A program made the translations under genes and the position numbers. A model generated the notes under the pieces. It saw only the letters and a program-made list of their open reading frames with translations, did no database searches and was not told where the DNA came from. Below, piece by piece: positions 23,541 to 31,787 of a stretch of 50,874 nt of DNA. Numbering within the stretch: the first letter of the stretch is position 1; each line of letters starts with the position of its first letter. This DNA comes from an uncultured Bacteroidales bacterium (GTDB lineage Bacteria; Bacteroidota; Bacteroidia; Bacteroidales; Bacteroidaceae): positions 1 through 50,874 of the forward strand of contig CADCCR010000008.1 in assembly GCA_902799985.1 (NCBI GenBank), given 5' to 3'.

Positions 23541-24404
23541 ATGAATCCTATAGCTAAATTGCAGAAGTGGATGGACTCCCCATCCGGCCAAGTATTTATG
23601 AACTACGCCTACAGCTGGGGTGCTGCGGTAGTGGTTTTGGGTGCCTTGTTCAAGCTGACACACATCCCTGGGGCTAACACCATACTGTTCGTCAGTATGA
23701 TAACCGAGGTGTTCGTCTTCTTCATCTCCGGCTTTGAAAAGACCTACGAAAAAGTGCCCAGCGGCGAGACGAGCAACGCAGTGGGCGGAGGGCAGGCAAT
23801 CGTCGTGGCAGGCGGTTCACCACTTCCCGAAGGCGCAGAGATACCGGAAGGTCCCATCGTCATCGGTGGAGGAGCACCCATCGTGGCTGGCGGCACAGTC
23901 GCTGCCAACGGTAACATCGACCCCGATGCGCTGGCTGCCGGCACCGGTCTGAGCGCAGCAGCAGCCAACCTCGCCGCAGCTGGTCAGGCTGCAGCACAGG
24001 CACAGCTCGCCCTGGAACAGATACAGAATGGCGGACCCACCGTGGACCCCAACCAAATCAAGGCAACAGACCCCGCTGCCATCGAAGAGGCTGTCAAGAA
24101 CTACGCCGAAGAACTCACCGAACTCACCGACGTCCTGTCGCGTGTCAGGAAGCAGGCTGAGCGCATGACCACCGACAGCGAGGAGATGGAGAACCTCAAC
24201 CGCTCGCTCACCGGCATCGCTACCGTCTACGAACTGCAGCTGCGCAACATCAGCAAGCAGGTAGGCACCATCGAGCAAATCGACGAGCAGACACGCCGCA
24301 TGGCTCAGCAGATTGAGGAACTCAACAACGTCTATGCACGCATGATAGGCGCCCTCACCATCAACATGGGCAGCGTGCCTGGCACAGCACAAAGCGAGAA
24401 GTAA
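23541..24404 (+). CDS. gldL: Type IX secretion motor protein GldL/PorL
   Basis: 287 residues. Two transmembrane helices near the N-terminus (about 22-40, SWGAAVVVLGALFKLTH, and 47-65, TILFVSMITEVFVFFISGFE) carry the conserved lysine and glutamate proposed to conduct protons. A Gly/Ala-rich linker (about 80-150) and a long helical cytoplasmic tail (about 175-275) follow. GldL with GldM forms the proton-driven motor that energises T9SS. Start ATG 23541 is preceded by a 45-nt A-rich gap. Confidence 0.95.
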   Translation: MNPIAKLQKWMDSPSGQVFMNYAYSWGAAVVVLGALFKLTHIPGANTILFVSMITEVFVFFISGFEKTYEKVPSGETSNAVGGGQAIVVAGGSPLPEGAEIPEGPIVIGGGAPIVAGGTVAANGNIDPDALAAGTGLSAAAANLAAAGQAAAQAQLALEQIQNGGPTVDPNQIKATDPAAIEEAVKNYAEELTELTDVLSRVRKQAERMTTDSEEMENLNRSLTGIATVYELQLRNISKQVGTIEQIDEQTRRMAQQIEELNNVYARMIGALTINMGSVPGTAQSEK

Positions 24405-24412
24405 AAGACTCC

Positions 24413-24466
24413 GAGTATTCCGCAACCACAGAGTATTCAGAGTATTCAGAATAATCCGACTATTCA
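24413..24466. repeat. 9-nt word array GAGTATTCA between gldL and gldM
   Basis: Six 9-nt units in register start at 24413: GAGTATTCC, GCAACCACA, GAGTATTCA twice, GAATAATCC, GACTATTCA. They fill the 69-nt intercistronic gap almost completely. Confidence 0.8.
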
Positions 24467-24473
24467 GAAAGCA

Positions 24474-26036
24474 ATGCCTATAAAGAAGAAAAGGATATCC
24501 CCGCGTCAGAAGATGATCAACCTGATGTACCTGGTCCTCCTGGCCATGCTGGCACTCAATGTGTCGACCGACGTACTCGAGGGTTTCTCGCTTGTGGCTG
24601 ACGGGTTGAAGAAGAGTACCGACAATGCCTCTAAATCCAACATGGGCATCTACGGCACCTTCGACCAGCAGATGAAGAACAACCCTGCGAAGGTGAAACA
24701 ATGGTACGAGAAGGCACAATATGTTCGTGGCATGAGCGACTCACTCTACAATCTTGCAGAGGAGCTGAAGGAGGCCATCGTACGTAAGAGCGACGGCAAG
24801 GAAGCCGACGTCAACGACATAAAGAACCGCGAAGACCTGGAAGCCAGCACGCAGGTAATGCTTGCCCCTGGCACAGGACGCGGCAAAGAACTCTTCAATG
24901 CCATCAACAGCTATCGCGAACGCATCGTGAAGATGGTGACGGACAAGGAGAAACGAGAGATTATCAGCAGCAATCTTTCCACCGAAGTGCCAACCAAGGG
25001 AAAGGTCCTCGGCAAGAACTGGCAGGAATATGCCTTCGAGAACATGCCTACAGCTGCAGCCGTAACGCTGCTCACCAAGTTGCAGAATGATGTGCGCACA
25101 GCCGAAGGCGAAGTGCTCCACAATCTCATCAGCAATGTCGATGTCAAGGACATACGTGTGAACCAGCTCAATGCCTACGTCATCCCCAACGCCCAGACCG
25201 TGGTGCAAGGCGGACGCTTCAGCGCACAAATCATCATGGCAGCCGTCGACACGACACGCCGTCCCACCATCTACATCGGTGGCAAGCAGATACAGAGCGA
25301 CAAAGGCTACTACGAAACCGTGTGCAGCAAGACCGGCGACTTCACCTTCAGCGGCTACATCGAGATGCTGAACGGCTCGGGAGAGAAGGTACGTCGCGAC
25401 TTCTCGCAGAAGTATAGCGTCGTGGCTCCCAGTGCAACGGTCAGCGCAGACATCATGAATGTACTCTACGCAGGCTACGACAACCCGATGAGCGTCTCAG
25501 TGCCCGGCATCCCGAGCAGCAAGCTGCGCGTCAGCATGACAGGCGGCAGCTTCGAACAGAAAGGCGAGGGCAAGTACGTGGCCCGGCCCACGACACCCGG
25601 CACAGAAGCCGTTGTCACCGTCTCGGCCGAAAGCGAGGGACGCATGCAGGAGATGGGCAAATTCACCTTCCGTGTACGTAAGTTGCCCGACCCCACCGCC
25701 TTCATCGCCTACGCTGCAGAGGGTGGCGAGGAACACTTCACGGGCGGCTCGCTGTCGAAGCAGATTCTCATGGGCACCGAGGGCATCGGCGCTGCCATCG
25801 ACGACGGACTGCTGAACATCGCCTTCCGTGTGAACAGCTTCGAGATGCTCCTCTTCGACGCAATGGGTAACGCTGTGCCCTTCCAAAGCAACGGCGACAA
25901 GTTCTCCGACCAGCAGAAGGCACAGATGCGCGGTCTGGCTCGCAACAAGCGTCTCTTCATCAGAGATATACACGCCACAGGCCCCGACGGCATAGAACGC
26001 ACACTGAAAAACCCCATGGAGGTCATCATCAAATAA
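24474..26036 (+). CDS. gldM: Type IX secretion motor protein GldM/PorM
   Basis: 520 residues. The short cytoplasmic N-terminus ISPRQKMINLMYLVLLAMLA leads into the single transmembrane helix, and the following LNVSTDVLEGF is typical of GldM. The remaining about 480 residues are periplasmic: a helical bundle (about 45-215), then beta-rich domains that contact the GldK-GldN ring (for example RPTIYIGGKQI, MSVSVPGIPSSKLRVSM). The length is normal for the family. The frame is intact and ends NPMEVIIK. Confidence 0.95.
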   Translation: MPIKKKRISPRQKMINLMYLVLLAMLALNVSTDVLEGFSLVADGLKKSTDNASKSNMGIYGTFDQQMKNNPAKVKQWYEKAQYVRGMSDSLYNLAEELKEAIVRKSDGKEADVNDIKNREDLEASTQVMLAPGTGRGKELFNAINSYRERIVKMVTDKEKREIISSNLSTEVPTKGKVLGKNWQEYAFENMPTAAAVTLLTKLQNDVRTAEGEVLHNLISNVDVKDIRVNQLNAYVIPNAQTVVQGGRFSAQIIMAAVDTTRRPTIYIGGKQIQSDKGYYETVCSKTGDFTFSGYIEMLNGSGEKVRRDFSQKYSVVAPSATVSADIMNVLYAGYDNPMSVSVPGIPSSKLRVSMTGGSFEQKGEGKYVARPTTPGTEAVVTVSAESEGRMQEMGKFTFRVRKLPDPTAFIAYAAEGGEEHFTGGSLSKQILMGTEGIGAAIDDGLLNIAFRVNSFEMLLFDAMGNAVPFQSNGDKFSDQQKAQMRGLARNKRLFIRDIHATGPDGIERTLKNPMEVIIK

Positions 26037-26051
26037 GATATTTGGCGTAAC

Positions 26052-26083
26052 AACGTCATAACGAAATAACGTCATAACGAAAC
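26052..26083. repeat. Four 8-nt units of the ATAACG word between gldM and gldN
   Basis: AACGTCAT, AACGAAAT, AACGTCAT and AACGAAAC follow one another from 26052 to 26083. The word matches the 8-nt array at 15124 in the aromatic operon. Confidence 0.8.
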
Positions 26084-26100
26084 ATAGAAACAAAAAAGCT

Positions 26101-27186
26101 ATGAAGCGCATACTTTCTCTCATAACGGTCACACTCCTTGTGGCAAGTGCAGCAAAAGCTCAGCCGGCGAAGCGTCGTGTTGTCACCCCCGAAAAGACCG
26201 AACAAGCCGCCAAGCCTGCTAATGGCACCGACCGCGCATCGCTCATGTTCCCCACAACGGCGTCCATGCCAGAGGATGTCGTCTGGAAGCGCGACATCTA
26301 TCGGCAGCTCGACCTAACGAAGGACAAGAACGCACCCATGTACTACCCCGTGGAACCAATGGGCAGACAGGTGAACCTCTTCACCTATCTCTTCCGACTT
26401 ATCCTCACCGGCCGAATCAACGCCTACACCTATAAGCTCGACGGCAACGAGTCGTTCGACGAAAAGGACAAGCTCGCCGTCAAGGACTTGCTGGAACGCT
26501 ACGGCATCTACTACGAGGAGAGCGGAGGCAAGCTCACCGTGGCCGACAGCGACGTACCGAGCGCCGAAGCTACCCGATACTACCTGAAGGAGAGCATCTA
26601 TATGGACCAGCGCACCGGCACCTTCACCACCAAGGTGACAGCCCTCTGCCCCATCCTCATGCGAGGCGCCGACGAATTCAGCAGCGACGCAACGCCCTAC
26701 CCGCTCTTCTGGGTGAAGTACGACGACATCGCTCCCTGGCTCGCCAAACTCCCCATGATGGCAAGCAACCTGAACAACGTCACCAACATGACGGCCGACG
26801 ACTTCTTCGCCATGAACCGCTACGAAGGTCAGATATACAAGACCAACAACATGCAAGGCAAGGTGCTGCAGAACTACTGCGAGACCGATAGCGACATGGT
26901 GGCAGAACAGACACGCATCGAGAAACAGATCAGCGACTTCGAGAAGAACGTCTGGGGCAACGGTTTCCTGCCCGACACAACAAAGAAGGACAGCCTCGAT
27001 GCCGAGATGCAGGCCGACGAGAAGAAACCCTCGCGTGGACTCCTCTTCGGGCGCAACAAACACAAGTCGGAAGGCACAAGCACCGCATCAGCACGAAGCA
27101 CAGCATCAGCCGCTGCCAAGAAGGAAAAGGGCGAAGCATCGGCTAGCACCGCCCCACGCGTCAGTGCCCGCCGCCAGAGACGATAG
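26101..27186 (+). CDS. gldN: Type IX secretion ring protein GldN/PorN
   Basis: 361 residues with a signal peptide (ILSLITVTLLVASAAKAQ). The family domain spans about residues 55-290: DVVWKRDIYRQLDLTKDKNA, YYPVEPMGRQVNLFTYLFRL, YYLKESIYMDQRTGTFTTKV, LCPILMRG, PLFWVKYDDI. GldN joins GldK in the periplasmic ring. The final 65 residues form a low-complexity, basic Ser/Ala/Lys/Arg tail ending ARRQRR, which looks disordered. Last gene of the operon, followed by an intrinsic terminator. Confidence 0.93.
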   Translation: MKRILSLITVTLLVASAAKAQPAKRRVVTPEKTEQAAKPANGTDRASLMFPTTASMPEDVVWKRDIYRQLDLTKDKNAPMYYPVEPMGRQVNLFTYLFRLILTGRINAYTYKLDGNESFDEKDKLAVKDLLERYGIYYEESGGKLTVADSDVPSAEATRYYLKESIYMDQRTGTFTTKVTALCPILMRGADEFSSDATPYPLFWVKYDDIAPWLAKLPMMASNLNNVTNMTADDFFAMNRYEGQIYKTNNMQGKVLQNYCETDSDMVAEQTRIEKQISDFEKNVWGNGFLPDTTKKDSLDAEMQADEKKPSRGLLFGRNKHKSEGTSTASARSTASAAAKKEKGEASASTAPRVSARRQRR

Positions 27187-27222
27187 CAAATCACGGAGCA
27201 TCCCGCTCCTCACAGATACAAC

Positions 27223-27263
27223 AAAATCCCGCAACCTTCATTCCGGAAGATTGCGGGATTTTT
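27223..27263 (+). terminator. Intrinsic terminator after gldN
   Basis: A 12-bp stem AAAATCCCGCAA (27223-27234) / TTGCGGGATTTT (27251-27262) with an inner CTTC/GAAG extension runs into a T-run. A-rich sequence on the left arm would allow it to work in both directions. Confidence 0.88.
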
Positions 27264-27364
27264 CATATCCATTGCACAAAGACCAATCCCTAGACATTGC
27301 AAAGCCATAACAACACCTTGTCGCCATCATGCCAAGGACCACGCCTCTCAAACGGAAGTACACG

Positions 27365-27464
27365 GCGCTTCCGTGATAAGAGCCTTGCGCTTCCAAGATA
27401 AGAGCCCTGCGCTTCCGTGATAAGGACCTAGCGCTTCCGTGATAAGGGCCTGGCGCTTCCTGTT
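27365..27464. repeat. Tandem array, four 22-nt units plus a partial copy (GCGCTTCC family)
   Basis: Units start at 27365, 27387, 27409 and 27431 with a partial fifth at 27453. Each begins GCGCTTCC and contains ATAAG. Reverse-complemented and rotated, a unit matches the array at 6038 at about 16 of 22 positions. The 512-nt convergent gap also holds the gldN terminator and the TGACGAG cluster. Confidence 0.87.
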
Positions 27465-27542
27465 ACATTCTGTACCGGCACGGAGATTCGCACATGAAAC
27501 TGTACTTTTGTATTAACATCGAAAAGCACGAAACACATCAAA

Positions 27543-27692
27543 ACACTCGTCACTCATCAGGTTTGACGGTTAAGTATCAGAAACCCAGTCAATATGACCC
27601 TGACGAGTGTATGACGAGCTCGTCAGGCACTCGTCAGGGTATAAATGCATGACAATCATTGACTTTAGCCCTGTACATGACGAGTGACGAGT
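27543..27692. repeat. Cluster of seven TGACGAG/CTCGTCA motifs with nested palindromes
   Basis: The perfect 14-bp palindrome TGACGAGCTCGTCA (27612-27625) sits inside a 12-bp inverted repeat CCCTGACGAGTG (27598-27609) / CACTCGTCAGGG (27628-27639). Further copies lie at 27543-27552 and 27678-27692, where two are in direct tandem. It lies between convergent gldN and rplQ. Confidence 0.85.
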
Positions 27693-27698
27693 AAATGC

Positions 27699-28157
27699 TC
27701 ATACCGAGCGCACAAAAAAAGCCGCTCCATCCTTCACGGACGAAGCGGCTTCATTACGACGCGTACGCTTTGCCTTCTTGGCTGTCTTGGCCATGTTCTC
27801 GTCGAAGTCAACGAGCTCGATGAAACACATGGGAGCGGCATCACCGGCACGGAAACCAGTCTTGATGATGCGGGTGTAGCCACCGGGACGATCGGCAACA
27901 GCCTTCGAAATGGTGGTGAACAGCTCTGTGATGGCGTGCTTGTCCTGCAGATAGCTGAAGACAACGCGACGTGAGTTGGTAGTGTCCTCCTTCGACTTGG
28001 TGATGAGGGGCTCTACGTACTTCTTCAAGGCTTTTGCCTTGGCCAGGGTCGTAGTGATTCTTTTGTGCATGATCAGAGAGATAGCCATGTTGCTCAACAT
28101 AGCGCTTCTGTGGGATGCAGTACGGCCCAGATGATTGAATTTCTTATTATGTCTCAT
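27699..28157 (-). CDS. rplQ: Ribosomal protein L17
   Basis: 152 residues of the large-subunit protein near the exit tunnel. The family start [17 protein letters not shown] is intact, as are the core helices ([16 protein letters not shown]) and [20 protein letters not shown]. After about residue 125 a basic extension follows ([14 protein letters not shown]). The last 17 codons are read through the operon's terminator hairpin, giving the odd tail [12 protein letters not shown]. Last gene of the ribosomal superoperon, 5 nt after rpoA. Confidence 0.93.
   Translation of the reverse strand: MRHNKKFNHLGRTASHRSAMLSNMAISLIMHKRITTTLAKAKALKKYVEPLITKSKEDTTNSRRVVFSYLQDKHAITELFTTISKAVADRPGGYTRIIKTGFRAGDAAPMCFIELVDFDENMAKTAKKAKRTRRNEAASSVKDGAAFFVRSV
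27714..27751 (-). terminator. Intrinsic terminator of the ribosomal superoperon, inside the rplQ frame
   Basis: Read on the minus strand, the stem AAGCCGCT (27751-27744) / AGCGGCTT (27726-27719) is followed by a T-run down to 27714. The rplQ stop codon is at 27701-27699, so the T-run ends about a dozen bases before it. Confidence 0.88.
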
Positions 28158-28162
28158 TTTCT

Positions 28163-29155
28163 TTATTCTTTATCTAATTTATACTTAGAAATATCGGTTC
28201 CAAACGACAGATTCAGACTCTCGAGCAAATCATCAAGCTCCGTGAGCGATTTCTTACCGAAGTTCCTGAACTTGAGCAAGTCGGTCTTGTTGTACTGTAC
28301 CAGGTCGCCGAGGGTCTCGACGTCGGCTGCCTTGAGGCAGTTCAGGGCACGTACGGACAAGTCCATATCCACAAGCTTGGTCTTCAGGAGCTGGCGCATG
28401 TGCAGAACCTCCTCGTCGAATTCCTCGTTGACATCCAGCTCGTTGTTCTCGAGCGTAATCTTTTCGTCGGAGAACAACATGAAATGATGAATGAGGATGC
28501 GGGCAGCTTCCTTGAGCGCGTCCTTCGGGTGAATGGAACCATCAGTGGTAATCTCAAGTACGAGCTTCTCGTAGTCGGTCTTCTGCTCTACGCGGAAGTT
28601 CTCTACGGCATACTTGACATTCCTGATAGGTGTGTAGATTGAATCAATAGGTATGACGTTCACATCAGTGCAGAAAGGACGGTTCTCGTCGGCAGGAACA
28701 TATCCTCTGCCCTTGTTGATGTTAATCTCCATATGAATGGAGGCCTTAGCATCAAGGTGACAAATCACCAGTTCGGGGTTGAGGACCTCGAAACCTGCGA
28801 GGTACTTGTTGAAGTCGCCGGCACGGAACTCAGTGGTGTTCTCGACCGTGATGGCAACCTTTTCCGTCTCGAAATCTTCTACAATCTGCTTGAATCTCAC
28901 CTGCTTTAGGTTCAGTATAATGTTGGTGACATCTTCCTTTACCCCAGGCACAGTGGCAAACTCATGCTCGACGCCGGAGATAGACACGGTGTTGATAGCA
29001 AAGCCATCAAGAGAAGACAGAAGGATGCGGCGTAAAGCATTACCAATGGTAGTACCAAAACCACCTTCCAAGGGGCGGAACTCAAACTTACCGAACTTGT
29101 CGTCCGCCTCCAACATTATAACTTTATCGGGTTTTTGAAATGCTAATATCGCCAT
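28163..29155 (-). CDS. rpoA: RNA polymerase alpha subunit
   Basis: 330 residues. The N-terminal assembly domain ([21 protein letters not shown] as [38 protein letters not shown]) dimerises and binds beta and beta'. After a short acidic linker, the C-terminal domain ([24 protein letters not shown] segment, [18 protein letters not shown] segment) contacts promoter UP elements and activators. Normal length. It lies between rpsD and rplQ in the alpha operon. Confidence 0.97.
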   Translation of the reverse strand: MAILAFQKPDKVIMLEADDKFGKFEFRPLEGGFGTTIGNALRRILLSSLDGFAINTVSISGVEHEFATVPGVKEDVTNIILNLKQVRFKQIVEDFETEKVAITVENTTEFRAGDFNKYLAGFEVLNPELVICHLDAKASIHMEININKGRGYVPADENRPFCTDVNVIPIDSIYTPIRNVKYAVENFRVEQKTDYEKLVLEITTDGSIHPKDALKEAARILIHHFMLFSDEKITLENNELDVNEEFDEEVLHMRQLLKTKLVDMDLSVRALNCLKAADVETLGDLVQYNKTDLLKFRNFGKKSLTELDDLLESLNLSFGTDISKYKLDKE

Positions 29156-29164
29156 TCTTATTAA

Positions 29165-29770
29165 TTATTTAGAGTACAACTCAACAATCAACTGTTCCTT
29201 TATGGTCTCGGGAATGTCAGCACGCTCGGGCTTGTGAAGGTACTTGCCGGCCTTCTGGCTCTCATCCCACTCAATCCAAGGATACTTGGCGTGGTTGAAG
29301 CCTGCCAGAGCATTCTGCACTACCTCGAGGCTCTTGCTGCGCTCACGAACACCAACAATCTGGCCCGGCTTTACGCTGTAAGAGGGGATGCCGACTACCT
29401 TGCCGTCAACAACGATGTGCTTGTGGTTGACAAGCTGACGTGCAGCACGGCGGGTAGGTGCAATGCCCAGACGGTAAACAATGTTGTCAAGACGACTCTC
29501 GAGGTTCTGAAGAAGAATCTCACCGGTAATACCACTGGTACGGGCTGCCTTATCGAACATGTTACGGAACTGCTTCTCCAGCACACCATAGGTGTACTTA
29601 GCCTTCTGCTTCTCTGCAAGCATGACACCATACTCGGAAGTCTTGCGACGACGGTTGTTTCCGTGCTGGCCGGGAGGGAAGTTACGCTTAGCCTGTACTT
29701 TGGGATTACCCAAGATAGCCTCGCCGAAGCGACGGTCTATCCTTGACTTAGGTCCTGTATATCTTGCCAT
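29165..29770 (-). CDS. rpsD: Ribosomal protein S4
   Basis: 201 residues. Primary 16S rRNA-binding protein that starts small-subunit assembly. [17 protein letters not shown] begins the N-terminal domain, and an S4 RNA-binding domain follows ([45 protein letters not shown]). There is no zinc-binding cysteine cluster, so it is the Zn-independent form. In many bacteria S4 represses its own operon; no leader structure was resolved here. Confidence 0.97.
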   Translation of the reverse strand: MARYTGPKSRIDRRFGEAILGNPKVQAKRNFPPGQHGNNRRRKTSEYGVMLAEKQKAKYTYGVLEKQFRNMFDKAARTSGITGEILLQNLESRLDNIVYRLGIAPTRRAARQLVNHKHIVVDGKVVGIPSYSVKPGQIVGVRERSKSLEVVQNALAGFNHAKYPWIEWDESQKAGKYLHKPERADIPETIKEQLIVELYSK

Positions 29771-29809
29771 ATTATCTTATTATTAATGTTTGTCCTACGG
29801 GTATCATTA

Positions 29810-30199
29810 TTAAACTCTTCTTCTTTTGGGAGGGCGGCAGCCGTTGTGAGGAAGCGGAGTTACGTCGACAATCTCAGTAACCTCGATACCTGCACCATGA
29901 ATGGTACGGATAGCGGACTCACGACCGTTACCGGGACCCTTCACATAAGCCTTCACCTTGCGCAGGCCAAGGTCGTATGCTGTCTTGGCACAATCCTGAG
30001 CAGCCATCTGGGCAGCATAAGGAGTGTTCTTTTTGGAGCCGCGGAAACCCATCTTTCCTGCAGAAGACCAAGAAATAACCTGACCTTCGCTATTAGCCAA
30101 AGAGACAATGATATTGTTGAACGAGCTGTGTACGTGGAGCTGACCCATTGCGTCAACCTTCACCACTCTTTTCTTTGTAGCAACTGTTTTCTTTGCCAT
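29810..30199 (-). CDS. rpsK: Ribosomal protein S11
   Basis: 129 residues. It forms part of the platform of the small subunit near the E-site mRNA. Family motifs: [60 protein letters not shown], and the C-terminal [16 protein letters not shown]. An N-terminal Lys/Ala/Val-rich extension of about 15 residues is normal for the phylum. It lies between rpsM and rpsD. Confidence 0.97.
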   Translation of the reverse strand: MAKKTVATKKRVVKVDAMGQLHVHSSFNNIIVSLANSEGQVISWSSAGKMGFRGSKKNTPYAAQMAAQDCAKTAYDLGLRKVKAYVKGPGNGRESAIRTIHGAGIEVTEIVDVTPLPHNGCRPPKRRRV

Positions 30200-30207
30200 A
30201 TCAATTA

Positions 30208-30588
30208 TTATTTAGTAGCCTTTTTCTTGTTTGCAACAGTCTTCTTCTTACCCTTACGCGTACGAGCATTATTCTTCGTGCTCTGACCACGGACGGGCAG
30301 CCCGTTACGATGACGAACACCACGATAGCAACCGATATCCATCAGACGCTTGATGTTCATTGTAATCTCAGAGCGAAGGTCACCCTCTACCTTGTACTCA
30401 GCACCGATAATCTCACGAATCTTACCTGCTTCCTCATCGGTCCAGTCGGTCACCTTCTTGTCTTTGTCTACGCCAGCCTTTTCCAGGATCTTGGCCGAGC
30501 TACTGCGACCTATACCGAAAATATAGGTCAAAGCGATTTCGCCTCGCTTGTTCTGAGGCAAATCTACACCAACAATTCTAATTGCCAT
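30208..30588 (-). CDS. rpsM: Ribosomal protein S13
   Basis: 126 residues. Head protein of the small subunit that contacts the P-site tRNA and the large subunit. Motifs: [58 protein letters not shown], and a basic tail ([18 protein letters not shown]). Preceded by rpmJ and followed by rpsK with a 9-nt gap. Confidence 0.97.
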   Translation of the reverse strand: MAIRIVGVDLPQNKRGEIALTYIFGIGRSSSAKILEKAGVDKDKKVTDWTDEEAGKIREIIGAEYKVEGDLRSEITMNIKRLMDIGCYRGVRHRNGLPVRGQSTKNNARTRKGKKKTVANKKKATK

Positions 30589-30618
30589 ATACTATTCTTT
30601 TCTGTTTTGCAATAATGA

Positions 30619-30735
30619 TTAACCCTGACGCATCTTGTACTTAGGGTTTTTCTTGTTAATAACATACAAACGACCCTTGCGACGTACGATCTTGCACTCT
30701 GGGGTACGTTTTTTCAAAGAAGCTCTTGTTTTCAT
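30619..30735 (-). CDS. rpmJ: Ribosomal protein L36
   Basis: A 38-residue gene running from ATG at 30735 to TAA at 30619-30621. The protein starts [20 protein letters not shown] and ends NPKYKMRQG. Only one of the four zinc ligands of the classical form remains (the Cys in PEC), so it is the zinc-independent variant. It lies between infA and rpsM, as in most bacteria. Confidence 0.95.
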   Translation of the reverse strand: MKTRASLKKRTPECKIVRRKGRLYVINKKNPKYKMRQG

Positions 30736-30745
30736 ATTTTAGTTT

Positions 30746-30964
30746 TTATTTATATCTGAATACGATACGTCCCTTCGTCAGGTCATACGGACTCATCTCG
30801 ACCTTGACCTTGTCGCCAGGAAGTATCTTGATGTAATGCATCCTCATCTTGCCCGAGATGTTGCAGATGATCTTCTGACCTATCTCAAGCTCGACACGGA
30901 ACATAGCATTCGAGAGCGACTCTACGATTACACCGTCTTGTTCAATTACAGCTTGTTTTGCCAT
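30746..30964 (-). CDS. infA: Translation initiation factor IF-1
   Basis: 72 residues, a single S1/OB-fold domain that occupies the ribosomal A site during initiation. Diagnostic segments: [60 protein letters not shown], and [12 protein letters not shown]. Exactly the usual length. Cotranscribed with map upstream and rpmJ downstream. Confidence 0.97.
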   Translation of the reverse strand: MAKQAVIEQDGVIVESLSNAMFRVELEIGQKIICNISGKMRMHYIKILPGDKVKVEMSPYDLTKGRIVFRYK

Positions 30965-30983
30965 ATATCGTTTTTATTTGCCT

Positions 30984-31769
30984 TTATATATTCTTCTCAA
31001 TTTCGTCGAAGGAAGACAGAATCTCTACCTTTCCTTTGTGCACGGCTATCGTATGCTCGAAGTGTGCAGCCGGCTTTCCGTCGCGAGTCCTGATGGTCCA
31101 TTTGTCGTCAGTCATGTAGATTTTCGGACTTCCCATCGTTATCATAGGTTCTATCGCTATGCAGAGACCGCTCTTAATCATTGAGCCGTTTCCCCGGCTA
31201 CCGTAGTTCGGGACCTGGGGATCCTCATGCATCTTGCGACCTATGCCATGACCTACGAACTCGCGGACGACTCCGTAGCCATTCGACTCGCAAAGTGTCT
31301 GAACAGCATAACCAATGTCGCCGATACGCTTGCCCTGCTGGGCTGCAGCAATTCCCTCATAGAGAGCCTGCTTCGTGACATTGAGTAACCGAGCAACTTC
31401 TTCCGAAACCTCGCCTACACGGAATGTGTAGCAAGAGTCGCCATTGAAGCCATTCAGAAGCGTTCCACAATCCACCGACACAATATCTCCGTCCACTAAC
31501 GGTGTGTCGTTTGGGACACCATGCACTACAACCTCATTGACTGAGGTGCAAATCGACGCCGGAAACGGTGTGCCACCGCAAGGATTGGGGAAGCCCTTGA
31601 AAGTAGGCACCGCACCGTTGTCGCGTATGAATTCATCTGCTACCTTGTCCAACTCCTTTGTCGTGACACCCGGCCTGATATGTTTCCCCACTTCAGCCAG
31701 GGTCTGGGCAACAAGCTGGTTGGCAGCCCGCATTAATTCTATCTCGTCTTCTGTCTTAAGAAAAATCAT
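30984..31769 (-). CDS. map: Methionine aminopeptidase, type I
   Basis: 261 residues. It removes the initiator methionine from nascent proteins. The five metal ligands are in place: the two Asp in VDCGTLLNGFNGDSCY, His in GHGIGRKMHEDPQ, Glu in CIAIEPMIT and Glu in FEHTIAV. The substrate-loop His is in NEVVVHGVPND. The position after secY is standard; adk, often found between the two, is absent here. Confidence 0.96.
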   Translation of the reverse strand: MIFLKTEDEIELMRAANQLVAQTLAEVGKHIRPGVTTKELDKVADEFIRDNGAVPTFKGFPNPCGGTPFPASICTSVNEVVVHGVPNDTPLVDGDIVSVDCGTLLNGFNGDSCYTFRVGEVSEEVARLLNVTKQALYEGIAAAQQGKRIGDIGYAVQTLCESNGYGVVREFVGHGIGRKMHEDPQVPNYGSRGNGSMIKSGLCIAIEPMITMGSPKIYMTDDKWTIRTRDGKPAAHFEHTIAVHKGKVEILSSFDEIEKNI

Positions 31770-31787
31770 CCCTCTGGTGACTATTCC

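Noticed and set aside
22143..23663. A 506-codon minus-strand frame opposite gldK
   Set aside because: Shadow frame. The plus strand encodes GldK with a lipobox and the full SUMF-like motif set.
27365..27464. 22-nt repeats considered as a CRISPR array
   Set aside because: Units are directly adjacent with no spacers, are degenerate, and no cas gene is present.
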